A stretch of 64,000 nucleotides of DNA from Dyella sp. EPa41 (GCF_016586165.1 NZ_BCPR01000023.1:1-64000); one strand, 5' to 3'; positions 34,181-42,809 are shown, numbered from the stretch's first letter. Notes: generated by a model from the letters alone, not told the origin. A program made the numbers and translations.

Positions 34181-35173
34181 ATGCAAATGCGACAGCTCGG
34201 CAAGCATGGCCCTTCCGTTTCCGCCCTCGGCCTCGGCTGCATGGGCATGAGCGATTTCTACGGTTCGCGCGACGACGCCGAATCCGTCGCCACCATCCAC
34301 CACGCGCTGGATCGCGGCATCAACCTGCTCGATACCGCCGACGTCTACGGCCCGCACACCAACGAAGTACTGGTGGGCAAGGCCATTCGCGACCGTCGCG
34401 ACCAGGCCTTCCTCGCCACCAAGTTCGGCATCCTGCGCGATCCCGGCGACCCGGGCCGCCGCGGCGTCAGCGGCAGCCCGGAGTACGTCCGCGCCTCGTG
34501 CGATGCCAGCCTCAAGCGCCTGGGCGTCGATCACATCGACCTGTACTACCAGCATCGCGTCGACCCGAACGTGCCCATCGAGGAAACCGTGGGCGCGATG
34601 GCCGAGCTCGTGCAGGCCGGCAAGGTGCGCTACCTCGGTCTCTCCGAAGCCTCGGCCGCGACGCTGGAACGTGCGGTCAAGGTGCACCCCATCGCCGCAC
34701 TGCAGGTGGAGTTCTCGCTCTGGACACGCGATCCGCAGGAGAATGGCATGCTGGATGCCTGCCGCCGCCTGGGCGTGAGCCTGGTGGCTTACTCGCCGCT
34801 CGGCCGCGGCTTTCTCACCGGCGCCTTCGCCAGCCCGGAAGACTTCGACGCCGACGACTATCGCCGCCAGAGCCCGCGCTTCCAGGGCGAGAACTTCTAT
34901 CGCAACCTAGAGCTGGTGGACAAGGTGAAAGCCATCGCCGCTGACAAGGGCTGCACGCCCGCCCAGCTCGCGCTGGCCTGGGTGCTGGCGCAGGATCCGA
35001 ACGCGATCGGCATCCCGGGCACCAAGCGCCGCGACCGCCTCGATGAAAACCTCGGCGCGCTCGGCGTCACGCTCAGCCAGGACGAACTGAAAGCCATCGA
35101 CGCGGTGTTTCCGCCGGATGCCGCCGCCGGCGCCCGCTACGTCGACACCATGATGCGCATGGTCAACGTCTGA
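34181..35173 (+). CDS. Aldo/keto reductase
   Basis: A 330-residue NADPH-dependent oxidoreductase of the AKR superfamily, closest in pattern to the YakC/AKR13 type. Visible motifs are [29 protein letters not shown] (catalytic Asp and Tyr), FLATKFG (Lys), [12 protein letters not shown] (His) and the cofactor-binding [12 protein letters not shown] and [14 protein letters not shown]. It reduces aldehydes or ketones. The ATG at 34181 follows AAGGAATC. Its divergence from a LysR gene suggests regulated expression, perhaps by an electrophile. Confidence 0.93.
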   Translation: MQMRQLGKHGPSVSALGLGCMGMSDFYGSRDDAESVATIHHALDRGINLLDTADVYGPHTNEVLVGKAIRDRRDQAFLATKFGILRDPGDPGRRGVSGSPEYVRASCDASLKRLGVDHIDLYYQHRVDPNVPIEETVGAMAELVQAGKVRYLGLSEASAATLERAVKVHPIAALQVEFSLWTRDPQENGMLDACRRLGVSLVAYSPLGRGFLTGAFASPEDFDADDYRRQSPRFQGENFYRNLELVDKVKAIAADKGCTPAQLALAWVLAQDPNAIGIPGTKRRDRLDENLGALGVTLSQDELKAIDAVFPPDAAAGARYVDTMMRMVNV

Positions 35174-35183
35174 TCCGGCGTGG

Positions 35184-35207
35184 CCGCGCGGCCTGTGGGC
35201 CGCGCGG
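35184..35207. terminator. Bidirectional hairpin between aldo/keto reductase and Lrp genes
   Basis: A perfect 10-bp stem, CCGCGCGGCC (35184-35193) and GGCCGCGCGG (35198-35207), with a 4-base loop lies in a 37-base gap between convergent genes. No T-run follows. Confidence 0.6.
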
Positions 35208-35210
35208 CGA

Positions 35211-35681
35211 TCAGACCGGCACGACGTTCCCCACCTTGTCGCGCGCCATCACGACGTTGGTGGTGAAGCGGCGGATGTTCGCGTTGTCGAACAGCAGGCG
35301 ACGCGTGAACTGCTCGAAGTCGTCCATGTCACGCGCGGTGACGATGAGGATGAAGTCCGACTCGCCGGTGACGTAGTAGCACTGCTGCACGTTGGGATCG
35401 GCGCGCGCCGCGCGGCGGAACGCATCGAGCATGTCCACGCGCTCGCGCTCCAGCTCCACGCCGATGATGAAGGTCATCGCCTGCCCCACCGTCGCGGGGT
35501 TCACCAGCGCCACCTCGGCGGTGATCACGCCCTGCTGGCGCAGGTGCTTGATGCGCCGCTGCACGGCGGCCGCGGAAAGACCGATCTGTGCGCCGATCTC
35601 CTCACCCGTCACCCGCGCGTCGCGCTGTACGCGGCGGAGGATCTCGCGGTCGAAGTCGTCCAGCTCATAGTCGGTCGCCAT
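35211..35681 (-). CDS. Lrp/AsnC family transcriptional regulator
   Basis: A 156-residue regulator with an N-terminal helix-turn-helix (LDDFDREILRRVQRDARVTG, AQIGLSAAAVQRRIKHLRQQG) and a C-terminal RAM ligand-binding domain (VQQCYYVTGESDFILIVTARD). Such proteins form octamers that respond to amino acids. The ATG at 35681 is the family start; the frame is open further upstream to 35795. It is divergent from a GST-like gene 112 bases away. The target amino acid cannot be deduced. Confidence 0.92.
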   Translation of the reverse strand: MATDYELDDFDREILRRVQRDARVTGEEIGAQIGLSAAAVQRRIKHLRQQGVITAEVALVNPATVGQAMTFIIGVELERERVDMLDAFRRAARADPNVQQCYYVTGESDFILIVTARDMDDFEQFTRRLLFDNANIRRFTTNVVMARDKVGNVVPV

Positions 35682-35793
35682 GCCGCATAGATAAGCCAAA
35701 AAATGCGGACTGACAACGCCTATAGCATCCATTACGCGCCTTGGCCGCGTCCCCGGGCCCCAGAATGCGTGCATTCCATCCGCCCAGGCACGC

Positions 35794-36420
35794 ATGAAAC
35801 TCCTCTACCAGACCCATTCCCCCTACGCCCGCAAGGTGCTGGTGCTCGCCCACGAGGCCGGCCTCGCCGACCGGCTGGACGTGCTTCACCACGAAACCAG
35901 CCCGACCTGGCGCAACGACGAAGTGTTCCGCCTGAACCCGCTGGGCAAGGTGCCGGTGCTGCTGCTCGATGATGGCGTCGCGCTGTTCGACTCCAACGTG
36001 ATCTGCGAGTACCTGGACAGCCTGCACGATCGCCGGCCGCTCATTCCACGCGAACGCATGGCGCGGCTGCGGGCCCTTCGCACCCAGGCGCTGGCGCAGG
36101 GCCTGTGCGATGCCGGCATCGCGGTGCGCCACGAAACCGTGCGTCGGCCCGAAGCACTGCGCTATCCCGCCATGCGCGATGGGCAGATCGAAAAGCTGGT
36201 GGCGTCCTACGACTTCCTGGAACGCGAATGGGCCCAGGCCGCGGGCGATGCGCCGGTCGACCTCGGCCAGATCGCCGTCGCCACCGCGCTGAGCTGGCTG
36301 GCCTTCCGCGAGTTGCCGGATTTCGAACAAGGTCGCCCGCGGCTGGCCGCCTGGTATCGCCGCTTCATCGGGCGTCCCTCGATGCTGGCTACTCCGCTCA
36401 CCGGGCAGACCGTCGACTGA
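35794..36420 (+). CDS. Glutathione S-transferase family protein
   Basis: A 208-residue GST. The N-terminal thioredoxin-like domain (MKLLYQTHSPYARKVLVLAH, LGKVPVLLLDDG, FDSNVICEYLD) is of the YibF/stringent-starvation type with Ser rather than Cys at the presumed catalytic position. The C-terminal domain has VDLGQIAVATALSWLAFREL. Function is unknown. It is divergent from the Lrp-type gene, and the small gene at 36451 follows after 30 bases. Confidence 0.88.
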   Translation: MKLLYQTHSPYARKVLVLAHEAGLADRLDVLHHETSPTWRNDEVFRLNPLGKVPVLLLDDGVALFDSNVICEYLDSLHDRRPLIPRERMARLRALRTQALAQGLCDAGIAVRHETVRRPEALRYPAMRDGQIEKLVASYDFLEREWAQAAGDAPVDLGQIAVATALSWLAFRELPDFEQGRPRLAAWYRRFIGRPSMLATPLTGQTVD

Positions 36421-36450
36421 CGCGTGCGCCACCTTCCTCCGAAGATTTCC

Positions 36451-36648
36451 ATGAGCTCGCTCTGGGCTGACCTGCTGTTCCTGCATGGCCATATCACCGA
36501 CCTCAAGCTGCTGCGCCGGCTGAAGGACCTGCCGCGCCCGGGCCACCATCCCGCCACACAGGGCCTCCCGGCGCCCGGCAGGAAGCGGCTTCGCTGGCCG
36601 TTTCGCTTTTGCCTGGGCATTGGCGATGGCGAAGTGCGCACCCAGTGA
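36451..36648 (+). CDS. Small unknown protein after GST gene
   Basis: A possible 65-residue protein, MSSLWADLLFLHGHITDLKL at the start and CLGIGDGEVRTQ at the end, with a basic middle. Start at 36451, 30 bases after the GST stop; the ribosome site is weak (GAAGA). No family was recognised. The ordered N- and C-termini look protein-like, but the short length leaves doubt. Confidence 0.45.
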   Translation: MSSLWADLLFLHGHITDLKLLRRLKDLPRPGHHPATQGLPAPGRKRLRWPFRFCLGIGDGEVRTQ

Positions 36649-37037
36649 TCCGCACGCACGTGAACATCGCGCGAGCCCACATGAAACAGGTCGATGGCTT
36701 ACCAATGGACTAGGTATTCCCTTACATCGCAAGCCATGTGACTGCGGCAACGTATCCCGGTCGGCGTTTCCACGAGCGCCTGACACCCGGGCCGGTCGCC
36801 CCCCTAGATCCGGCTCATTGGCCCCCGCAAGGGGGCCTTTTTCTTTGCGCCTCCCGCCACCTGCGTGGCACCGGCACCCGCCGCGTCGACGCGGCCTGGA
36901 CTTTTCCCGATGGATGCTTGCGCGCGTCAGGGTCCCGCAAGCCCCGCGCTGCTTCGGGTGACGCCACGCTTCAGTTCAGGCCGGAATGGCCGACTTGTTC
37001 GCTATATTGTCGAACTGCTTTTGTTACCAAGGCTCCG
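36649..37037. other. Intergenic region with an orphan terminator
   Basis: These 389 bases lack a convincing gene. A strong intrinsic terminator at 36820-36846 lies 170 bases after the small gene and 190 bases before the FHA gene. The stretch 36670-36820 is somewhat less GC-rich around 36690-36740 (TTACC, TAGGTATTCCCTTACATC) and could contain a promoter for a short RNA ending at the terminator. The part after the terminator should hold the FHA gene promoter. Confidence 0.5.
36820..36846 (+). terminator. Strong Rho-independent terminator
   Basis: GGCCCCC (36820-36826), a short GCAA loop and GGGGGCC form a 7-bp all-GC stem followed at once by TTTTTCTTT. This is the clearest intrinsic terminator in the window. 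It is 170 bases past the nearest upstream open reading frame, so it may end a small RNA. Confidence 0.85.
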
Positions 37038-37562
37038 ATGAACACCCCTCGCAACGTCACGCCATCCGCTTCCACCCGCCGCCCCTCGGGCCCGCAGGGA
37101 ACGCAGCTGTTTTCGGCGGACGAGCTGAACCGCCTCGCCGACGAAGCCGGCGCGGTGTCCGACGGGCGCGCCAGCGTGCACGAGCCGGTGCTCGAGGGCA
37201 CCAATGCAGGCCTGGAAGGGCGACGCTTTTCGCTGCGCGCGGGACGCCAGACCATCGGCCGCCGCGACGACAACGACATCGTGATCGGCGACCCCAGCGT
37301 GTCCTCGGCCCACGCCTGGATCATGAACCAGCAGGGCCACTACGTGATCATGAACACGCTCTCCACCAATGGCACGTTCGTGAACGGCAAGCGCGTGCAC
37401 GAGGCCACTCTCAAGCACGGCGACCGCATCCGCCTCGGGCAGGCGGAGTTCGTGTTCCTCACCCGCGAACCCGGCCAGCATTCGCGCACGCGCAGCGTCG
37501 CCATCGCAATCGGCGTGGTCGCCCTGGTGGCGGTCGCCGGATTTGCCTGGTGGCTGTTCTAG
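37038..37562 (+). CDS. FHA domain protein with C-terminal membrane anchor
   Basis: A 174-residue protein. A flexible N-terminus precedes an FHA domain (about 60-145) with phosphothreonine-binding motifs GRRDDNDIVIGDPSVSSAHA and STNGTFVNGKRV. A single membrane helix (VAIAIGVVALVAVAGFAWWL) ends the protein, so the FHA domain faces the cytoplasm. FHA domains bind phosphothreonine. The kinase gene starts 3 bases after its stop, so the kinase probably phosphorylates its partner or itself for FHA docking. The ATG at 37038 follows AAGG. Confidence 0.9.
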   Translation: MNTPRNVTPSASTRRPSGPQGTQLFSADELNRLADEAGAVSDGRASVHEPVLEGTNAGLEGRRFSLRAGRQTIGRRDDNDIVIGDPSVSSAHAWIMNQQGHYVIMNTLSTNGTFVNGKRVHEATLKHGDRIRLGQAEFVFLTREPGQHSRTRSVAIAIGVVALVAVAGFAWWLF

Positions 37563-37565
37563 CCC

Positions 37566-39269
37566 ATGGGCGAATCGTCCATTCCCCGCACCATCGGCCG
37601 TTACCGCATCGATGGCGTCCTCGGCGAAGGCGCCATGGCGATCGTTTACGCCGGCTTCGACCCCGGCATCGACCGGCCCGTGGCGATCAAGTGCCTGCAT
37701 CGCAGCATCGCGACCGATCCCGGTTCGCGGCAGCGCTTCCTGCAGGAGGCACGCGCCTCGGGCCACCTCGTCCATCCGAACATCGTCACCATCTTCGATA
37801 CCGGTGAAACCGAGGACGGTCGCAAGTACATCGCGATGGAACGCCTGTCCGGCGAGACGCTGGCCAGCCGCGTGTCACGCGAGGGCCTGCCGCCGCTGCC
37901 GGTGGCGATCGAACTCGTGTCGCAGGTGGCCGCGGCGCTCGACTATGCGCACGGCCAGGGCGTCATCCATCACGACGTGAAGCCCGAAAACATCATGCTC
38001 GCCGAGGACTGGCACTACGCCAAGCTCAGCGACTTCGGCATCGCCGAGCGGCGCACCGCGCACCTGAACCTGCAGGCCAGCGACAGGAAGACCGGTGGCA
38101 CGCCCGCCTACATGGCGCCCGAACGGCTGCGCGGCGAACCGGCCGATGCGCGCGGCGACCTGTTTTCGCTGGGCGTGGTGCTCTACTGGCTGATCACCGG
38201 CAAGCTGCCCTGGCCGGACACCACCGATCTCAAGCGCCTGGTCCGCGAACGCCAGCGCCAACCGCGCCCCACCGTCACGCCGCTGGATCCGGCCACGCCA
38301 CCGATGCTGGCCAGCATCGTGCGCACCCTGCTGGCGCCCACGCCGGAGGCGCGTTACCAGCGTGGCGCGGAAGTGATCAACGACCTGCGCCTCGCACGTC
38401 GCGAGTACGAACGCACCAGCGAGTCGCCGCTGGCCTCGCGCATCATCTCCCTGCGCTTCCGCTGGATCGGCGCGCTGAGCGCCATCCTCTGCCTTGTGCT
38501 GTTGCTCGGACTGGCCGCGATCTACACCAAGCAGAACAGCGCCGTGACCGGCCTCGCCACCGACTACGGCAGCACCTTGGGCCGCATGGTCGCCAGCGAA
38601 TCGGCCGAGAACCTGCTGCTGGGTGATGACGCGGCCACGCGCGCGCTGGTGGCGGACATGGCGCGCAACGGGCAGATCCACTACCTGGCCATCGCCAATC
38701 GCGAAGGCAACGTGGTGGCGAGCACGCAGCCCTCCGACGTGGGCCATGGCCTGCCCGCCGTCGCCGGTACGCGCCAGCAGACGCTCGCCGATGGCGTGGA
38801 GCGTTTCCTCGGTCGCGTCGTCGAAGACGACCACGGCAACGAAATGCTGTTGTTCGATGTGCCCATCCGTTACCAGGCCAAGGCCGTGGGCGAACTACGC
38901 CTGGGCGTGAGCAATGCCCCGCTGCTTGCGGCGCAACGCACGACGTTCTGGGTCATCGCGTCCGTACTGGTGATCACGCTGGTGGCGCTGGTGGGCGCGG
39001 CCTACTGGCTGTTCCGCCAGCCGCTCGCCCTGCTCGGCATGCTCGGCGACGCACTGATGCGCGTGGCGCGCGGCGACTACGGCTATCGCATTCGCCTCGT
39101 GCGCCGTGACGAACTCGGACGTCTGTTCGCCGCTTTCAACCTGATGAACAGCGCCCTGCAATCGCGCCAGCCGGCCGAAGCGCCCATGCCCACGCGCCCC
39201 ACGGCGGAAGATGCCGCCCAGCCCACGCTGGTGATGCCGCCCCCGGCCGCGAACGACGACGCTCGCTGA
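37566..39269 (+). CDS. Membrane Ser/Thr protein kinase with periplasmic sensor and HAMP
   Basis: A 567-residue kinase. The N-terminal cytoplasmic catalytic domain (13-280) has GEGAMAIV (20-27), Lys42, HHDVKPEN with Asp137, DFG (156-158) and APE (184-186). The catalytic loop has HHD instead of HRD, so it may not depend on activation-loop phosphorylation. TM1 (about 301-320) and TM2 (about 461-483) bracket a 140-residue periplasmic region resembling a dCache/single-Cache-like sensor. A HAMP domain (484-535) follows TM2 and the protein ends in a Pro-rich tail with threonines, a possible phosphorylation site for the FHA partner. Operon with the FHA gene. Confidence 0.92.
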   Translation: MGESSIPRTIGRYRIDGVLGEGAMAIVYAGFDPGIDRPVAIKCLHRSIATDPGSRQRFLQEARASGHLVHPNIVTIFDTGETEDGRKYIAMERLSGETLASRVSREGLPPLPVAIELVSQVAAALDYAHGQGVIHHDVKPENIMLAEDWHYAKLSDFGIAERRTAHLNLQASDRKTGGTPAYMAPERLRGEPADARGDLFSLGVVLYWLITGKLPWPDTTDLKRLVRERQRQPRPTVTPLDPATPPMLASIVRTLLAPTPEARYQRGAEVINDLRLARREYERTSESPLASRIISLRFRWIGALSAILCLVLLLGLAAIYTKQNSAVTGLATDYGSTLGRMVASESAENLLLGDDAATRALVADMARNGQIHYLAIANREGNVVASTQPSDVGHGLPAVAGTRQQTLADGVERFLGRVVEDDHGNEMLLFDVPIRYQAKAVGELRLGVSNAPLLAAQRTTFWVIASVLVITLVALVGAAYWLFRQPLALLGMLGDALMRVARGDYGYRIRLVRRDELGRLFAAFNLMNSALQSRQPAEAPMPTRPTAEDAAQPTLVMPPPAANDDAR

Positions 39270-39290
39270 GCGTCGCCGCCCCGCGAAACC

Positions 39291-40244
39291 TCAGATCTGC
39301 TTGAGCCGCTGCTGCAGTTCGATGGCGCGAGTGCGGTAGACCGCGGCCCGTTCGTAACCGGGATCGATCGCCAGCACGTGATCCCACAGCGCAATGGCCT
39401 GGTCCAGCTTCTGGTCGCGATACAGCACCACCGCGCGCTCGTGGTAGGACGCCAGCAACTGGTCGCGCAATGCCTGGTTGCCGGCGGGTTTCAGGTGGGG
39501 GTCCAGCGTCAGCGCCTCGTCAAGGCGCGCCAGCGCCTGGTCCTTCTGGCCCTGCCTGAGCAGGGCGGAACTCTCCGCCTGCAGGCGCTGCGCCTTCGTC
39601 GACCCGGAATCGACCGGCGCAGTGTCTGGCGATGCGGGTAGGGGCGCCGCGTTGGCAGCGCCTGCCGGCGGGGCCGCCGTGCCTCGCGTGCTGCCCTTGG
39701 CCACCGTCTCCGAAGGCAGGTTCGCCCGCACGCCCGCCAGCGGCAGGCGCAGCGGATCACCGGCGTGCAGCACCGACGGATTGGCGGCGCCGTTGTAGCG
39801 GGCAAGTATCAGGAACAGGTTCGAATCGCCCAGGTGGCGTGCGGCCAGCGTGCTGTAGGAATCGCCGGCCTGCGCCACGTAGGCGCGCGATTTGGCGCCC
39901 AGCGCCACCTTGGGGTCGGTCGTCAGCTGCCGCAGCATGGTCTGCGCGGCACGGTCGTTGGGATATTTCGCCAGGTATTGGCGCAAGCGCTGCTCGCCCT
40001 CGGCATAGCGGCCCTTCATCAGGTAGCTGCCGACGATGGTGTTGAGCGGCAACGGCTCGCTGTTGTCCGGCGCACCGCTTGCCGATGACGACGAAGCCGT
40101 GCCGGATCCGTTGAACGAATCGCTGACTTTCGACTTGAGCGCACCCATCTGGGCACAGCCGGCAGCGCCCATGGCCGCCAGCAGCAAGACCAGGCGCAGG
40201 GTTCGTACGCCCGCCGCGCGTGAAGCATGAAACAATCGGATCAA
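39291..40244 (-). CDS. LysM/TPR lipoprotein
   Basis: A 317-residue protein. TTG at 40244 overlaps the stop of the upstream phosphatase gene in a TTGA arrangement and has GAGG seven bases before it, so translational coupling is likely. The signal peptide ends in MGAAGC, a probable lipobox. Helical repeats (ASYLM-type GSYLMKGRYAEGEQRLRQYL) come first, then a LysM-like motif (AQAGDSYSTLAARHLGDSNL, ARYNG, LHAGDPLRLP) and C-terminal TPRs (QGQKDQALARLDEALTLDP; RDQKLDQAIALWDHVLAIDP). It would bind peptidoglycan and a protein partner in the periplasm. It converges on the kinase gene with a 21-base gap. Confidence 0.85.
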   Translation of the reverse strand: MIRLFHASRAAGVRTLRLVLLLAAMGAAGCAQMGALKSKVSDSFNGSGTASSSSASGAPDNSEPLPLNTIVGSYLMKGRYAEGEQRLRQYLAKYPNDRAAQTMLRQLTTDPKVALGAKSRAYVAQAGDSYSTLAARHLGDSNLFLILARYNGAANPSVLHAGDPLRLPLAGVRANLPSETVAKGSTRGTAAPPAGAANAAPLPASPDTAPVDSGSTKAQRLQAESSALLRQGQKDQALARLDEALTLDPHLKPAGNQALRDQLLASYHERAVVLYRDQKLDQAIALWDHVLAIDPGYERAAVYRTRAIELQQRLKQI

Positions 40245-41098
40245 GAGGAAGCCTCGTTGTACGTGGGGACGGCCCGTTCGCCGGTGGCGCGGCGACGCAG
40301 GACCGAACGCAACCGCTCGTGATAGCGCCGCCACCAGCCCTCGCGGACCGGGCGGGCAAAAATCAGCGCGACATTATCGCCATCCTGGCCACCGCGTTCG
40401 ACCGCCAGGGCCAGGGCTTCGCGCAGGGCCGCATCCTGATCGCGGCGCCGCGAAAGTCGGCACAGCTCCTCCGTCGACAGCTGCTCCCACACGCCATCGC
40501 TGCAGAGGGCAAAACGCTGTCCGGAGCGCAACCGTGCGCATCCGTGCTCGACCACGGGCGCTTCGGGGCCACCCAGCCCGCGCAGCAGCTTGTGCTGATC
40601 GGGGTGCGTCGCCAGTTGCTGCTCGGTGATCTCGCCGCGAAGCAGGCGCAGCTGGGCCAGGCTGTGGTCCTCGGTACGCCCGAGCAGCCGGGCGCCCTGG
40701 AAGCGGTATAGACGGCTATCTCCCACGTGCGCCCAGGACACGCGATCGCCCTGCACCATCATCGCCACCACGGTCGAATGCGGCTCGCCACCCGACAAGC
40801 CGGCGCGGCGGCGATGCAGCTCGGCATGCGCTTCCTGGCACAGCGATTCCAGGAACAATGGGCCCGGCTGGTTGCGCCACAGACCCTCGTTCCACAGGCG
40901 TCGCGCCGCGTCGATCACGCCGGCCGACGCCAGTTCGCCCGCGCCATCGCCTCCCATGCCGTCGGCCAGCACCAGCAGGAAAGCATCCTGCCCGGCGTCA
41001 TGGAGACACAGCACCTCGTCCTGCTGTGCATCGCGCCCGCCACGCGCGCGTCCGGCGACGACCCGAGGGATCGCCTGAAAGTCGACAGCCTGTTCCAT
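40241..41098 (-). CDS. PP2C-type Ser/Thr protein phosphatase
   Basis: A 285-residue soluble phosphatase. Metal-ligand motifs are RDAQQDEVL, LADGMGGDGAGELAS, HVGDSRLYRF, CSDGVWEQL and GDNVALI, the complete PPM set. The C-terminus carries a basic stretch (RRYHERLRSVLRRRATGERA). It removes phosphate from Ser/Thr, most likely reversing the neighbouring kinase that is encoded convergently. Its stop codon overlaps the TTG start of the LysM/TPR lipoprotein gene, so the two are an operon. Confidence 0.92.
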   Translation of the reverse strand: MEQAVDFQAIPRVVAGRARGGRDAQQDEVLCLHDAGQDAFLLVLADGMGGDGAGELASAGVIDAARRLWNEGLWRNQPGPLFLESLCQEAHAELHRRRAGLSGGEPHSTVVAMMVQGDRVSWAHVGDSRLYRFQGARLLGRTEDHSLAQLRLLRGEITEQQLATHPDQHKLLRGLGGPEAPVVEHGCARLRSGQRFALCSDGVWEQLSTEELCRLSRRRDQDAALREALALAVERGGQDGDNVALIFARPVREGWWRRYHERLRSVLRRRATGERAVPTYNEASS

Positions 41099-41358
41099 CG
41101 CCCTCCCCCTTTCGCCCCCATGCCGCCCCTACGACCCGCACCTTAGGGGACTTGGGCCCATGATAGTTTGCGCCCGGTCCCGGTGCGCGAGTCGCGCCTC
41201 CGGAGCGGACAGCCCCGCCATGGCCCCAGAGTGTCACGCGGGGCGGCAGGCCATCGGTGAAGCCGGTCTACCCGGGCCCGAAAAAAAATGTCCGCCATGC
41301 GATCCGTTCCTGCCCGCCGATTCGTCCTTGGTGTGCCCCTCGCAAAAGGAACCACGCC

Positions 41359-41664
41359 ATGCCCTCCTCTCCCGTTACCCTCGTCAATGTGCTCAAGATC
41401 GAATCGGGCAGCTGCCAGGAACTGGTCTCCTTGCTGAGACACAACATCGAGAACGTGATCTGCGGCCTGCCAGGCTGGAAAGGCACGCGCCTGATCGCGA
41501 CCATCGACGGCCACAGCGTGGTCATCTATTCCGAATGGGAAACGCTGGCCGCCGTCGAGGCGATGCGCGCCGCCCCCCGCATGCAGGCCTACTTCCCGCG
41601 GATTCGCGCCCTCGCCAGCATCGATTCCATGGCCGGCGAGGAAGTGTTCGTCCAAAACCCCTGA
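41359..41664 (+). CDS. ABM-fold (antibiotic biosynthesis monooxygenase-like) protein
   Basis: A 101-residue single-domain protein with the ferredoxin-like ABM fold: VTLVNVLKIESGSCQELVSL, GWKGTRLIATIDG, VVIYSEWETLAAVEAMRA. Such proteins act as small cofactor-free monooxygenases, haem-binding proteins or have unknown roles. ATG 41359 follows AAAGGA. It is followed after 104 bases by a sigma-factor gene with a SnoaL-like tail. A pairing of ABM and SigJ-like proteins suggests a stress or redox function. Confidence 0.8.
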   Translation: MPSSPVTLVNVLKIESGSCQELVSLLRHNIENVICGLPGWKGTRLIATIDGHSVVIYSEWETLAAVEAMRAAPRMQAYFPRIRALASIDSMAGEEVFVQNP

Positions 41665-41768
41665 GGCTGCCATGATGGCTTTGGCAACACGGCGACGGCC
41701 GCCGTTGTCCTCGATGGAACGGCCGTCGTTGCACCGGCGATGGAGGACACCTGCATGAGGCTGGGCGC

Positions 41769-42626
41769 ATGATCGAGGAACCGTTCGAAGATCGCCTGCG
41801 CGAATTCAGGCCACGGCTTCATCGCTACTGCGCACGCATGGTCGGTTCCGCGGTGGACGGCGAAGACGTCGTGCAGGACGCCCTGTTGAAAGCGCTGCGG
41901 GCGCGCGCCGAAGGCATGCAGGCGGACGACGTGGAGGCCTGGTTGCTGCGCATCGCGCACAACACCTGCCTCGACTTTCTCCGTCGCCGCTCAAGGCACA
42001 CGGTGGTGCCGATCACCGAAGCGCCGGAGGACACGTCCACGCCCGATCCGCACATCGTCGAAGTGAGCTTCCACGTATTCATGCGGCTCCCGGAGCTGCA
42101 GCGCTGCGCGGTCATCCTCAAGGATGTCCTCGGGCATTCCATCGAAGAAGCGGCCTCGATTGCAGGCTGCACGCCGGCAGCCGCCAAGTCGGCGCTGCAG
42201 CGCGGACGTGCAACGTTGCGGCATTGGGCGCAACGACCCGGCGAAACACGCGTGCCGCTCATCCCGGACGCGGACCGCAAGAGGGCCAGCACCTATGTCC
42301 GGCTGTTCCAGCAGGGCGATTTCGATGCCATCCGCGCCATGCTCGCCGAAGACGTCAAGCTGGACCTGGTCAACCGGCTCAAGCTCGAGGGTCGCGAAAG
42401 CGTCGATCGCTACTTCACCCGTTATGCCGAAGAGAGCAAATGGCGCTACGCCTTCGGGGCCATCGAAGGTCGCCCCGCCATGCTGGTATTCGACAGCAGC
42501 GGCACGTCGCGGAAACCCGCCTATTTCGTCCTGATCGATTGGCAAGGCGATCGCATCGTGGGCATCCGCGACTTCCTTTTCACCCCCTACGCGATCGAAG
42601 CCGCCGACTGGGTGTTGCTGGGTTGA
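41769..42626 (+). CDS. SigJ-like ECF sigma factor with SnoaL-like tail
   Basis: A 285-residue sigma factor. Region 2 (about 13-80) has RLHRYCARMVGSAVDGEDVV and IAHNTCLDFLRRR; region 4 (about 105-160) has LPELQRCAVILKDVLGHS and AASIAGCTPAAAKSALQRGR. A C-terminal NTF2/SnoaL-like domain (about 175-285) reads YVRLFQQGDFDAIRAMLAED, as in the ECF41/SigJ groups, where the extension tunes activity in place of an anti-sigma factor. No anti-sigma gene adjoins. The ABM gene upstream is a plausible target, since ECF41 factors usually sit beside such small oxidoreductase-like genes. Confidence 0.9.
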   Translation: MIEEPFEDRLREFRPRLHRYCARMVGSAVDGEDVVQDALLKALRARAEGMQADDVEAWLLRIAHNTCLDFLRRRSRHTVVPITEAPEDTSTPDPHIVEVSFHVFMRLPELQRCAVILKDVLGHSIEEAASIAGCTPAAAKSALQRGRATLRHWAQRPGETRVPLIPDADRKRASTYVRLFQQGDFDAIRAMLAEDVKLDLVNRLKLEGRESVDRYFTRYAEESKWRYAFGAIEGRPAMLVFDSSGTSRKPAYFVLIDWQGDRIVGIRDFLFTPYAIEAADWVLLG

Positions 42627-42809
42627 CGCAGGGTTATCGAAGCGAATCGTCGCTCAAGCCGGTGACAGACGTCCAAACGTGCACGAGACCGGGCCGGATA
42701 TCGAGGGCCTTTGAGCGAACACCCCAACGGCGAGGCCACGACGCCAAGTGCAGGGCAGCGGATTTGGATGTATGGTGGCGGGACCGCCCGCGAACACACA
42801 GGTATTCGC

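Noticed and set aside
37038-41098. Type VI secretion post-translational control cluster
   Set aside because: Kinase, phosphatase and FHA protein fit that idea, but no secretion structural genes are present and the LysM/TPR lipoprotein and HAMP kinase are not typical.
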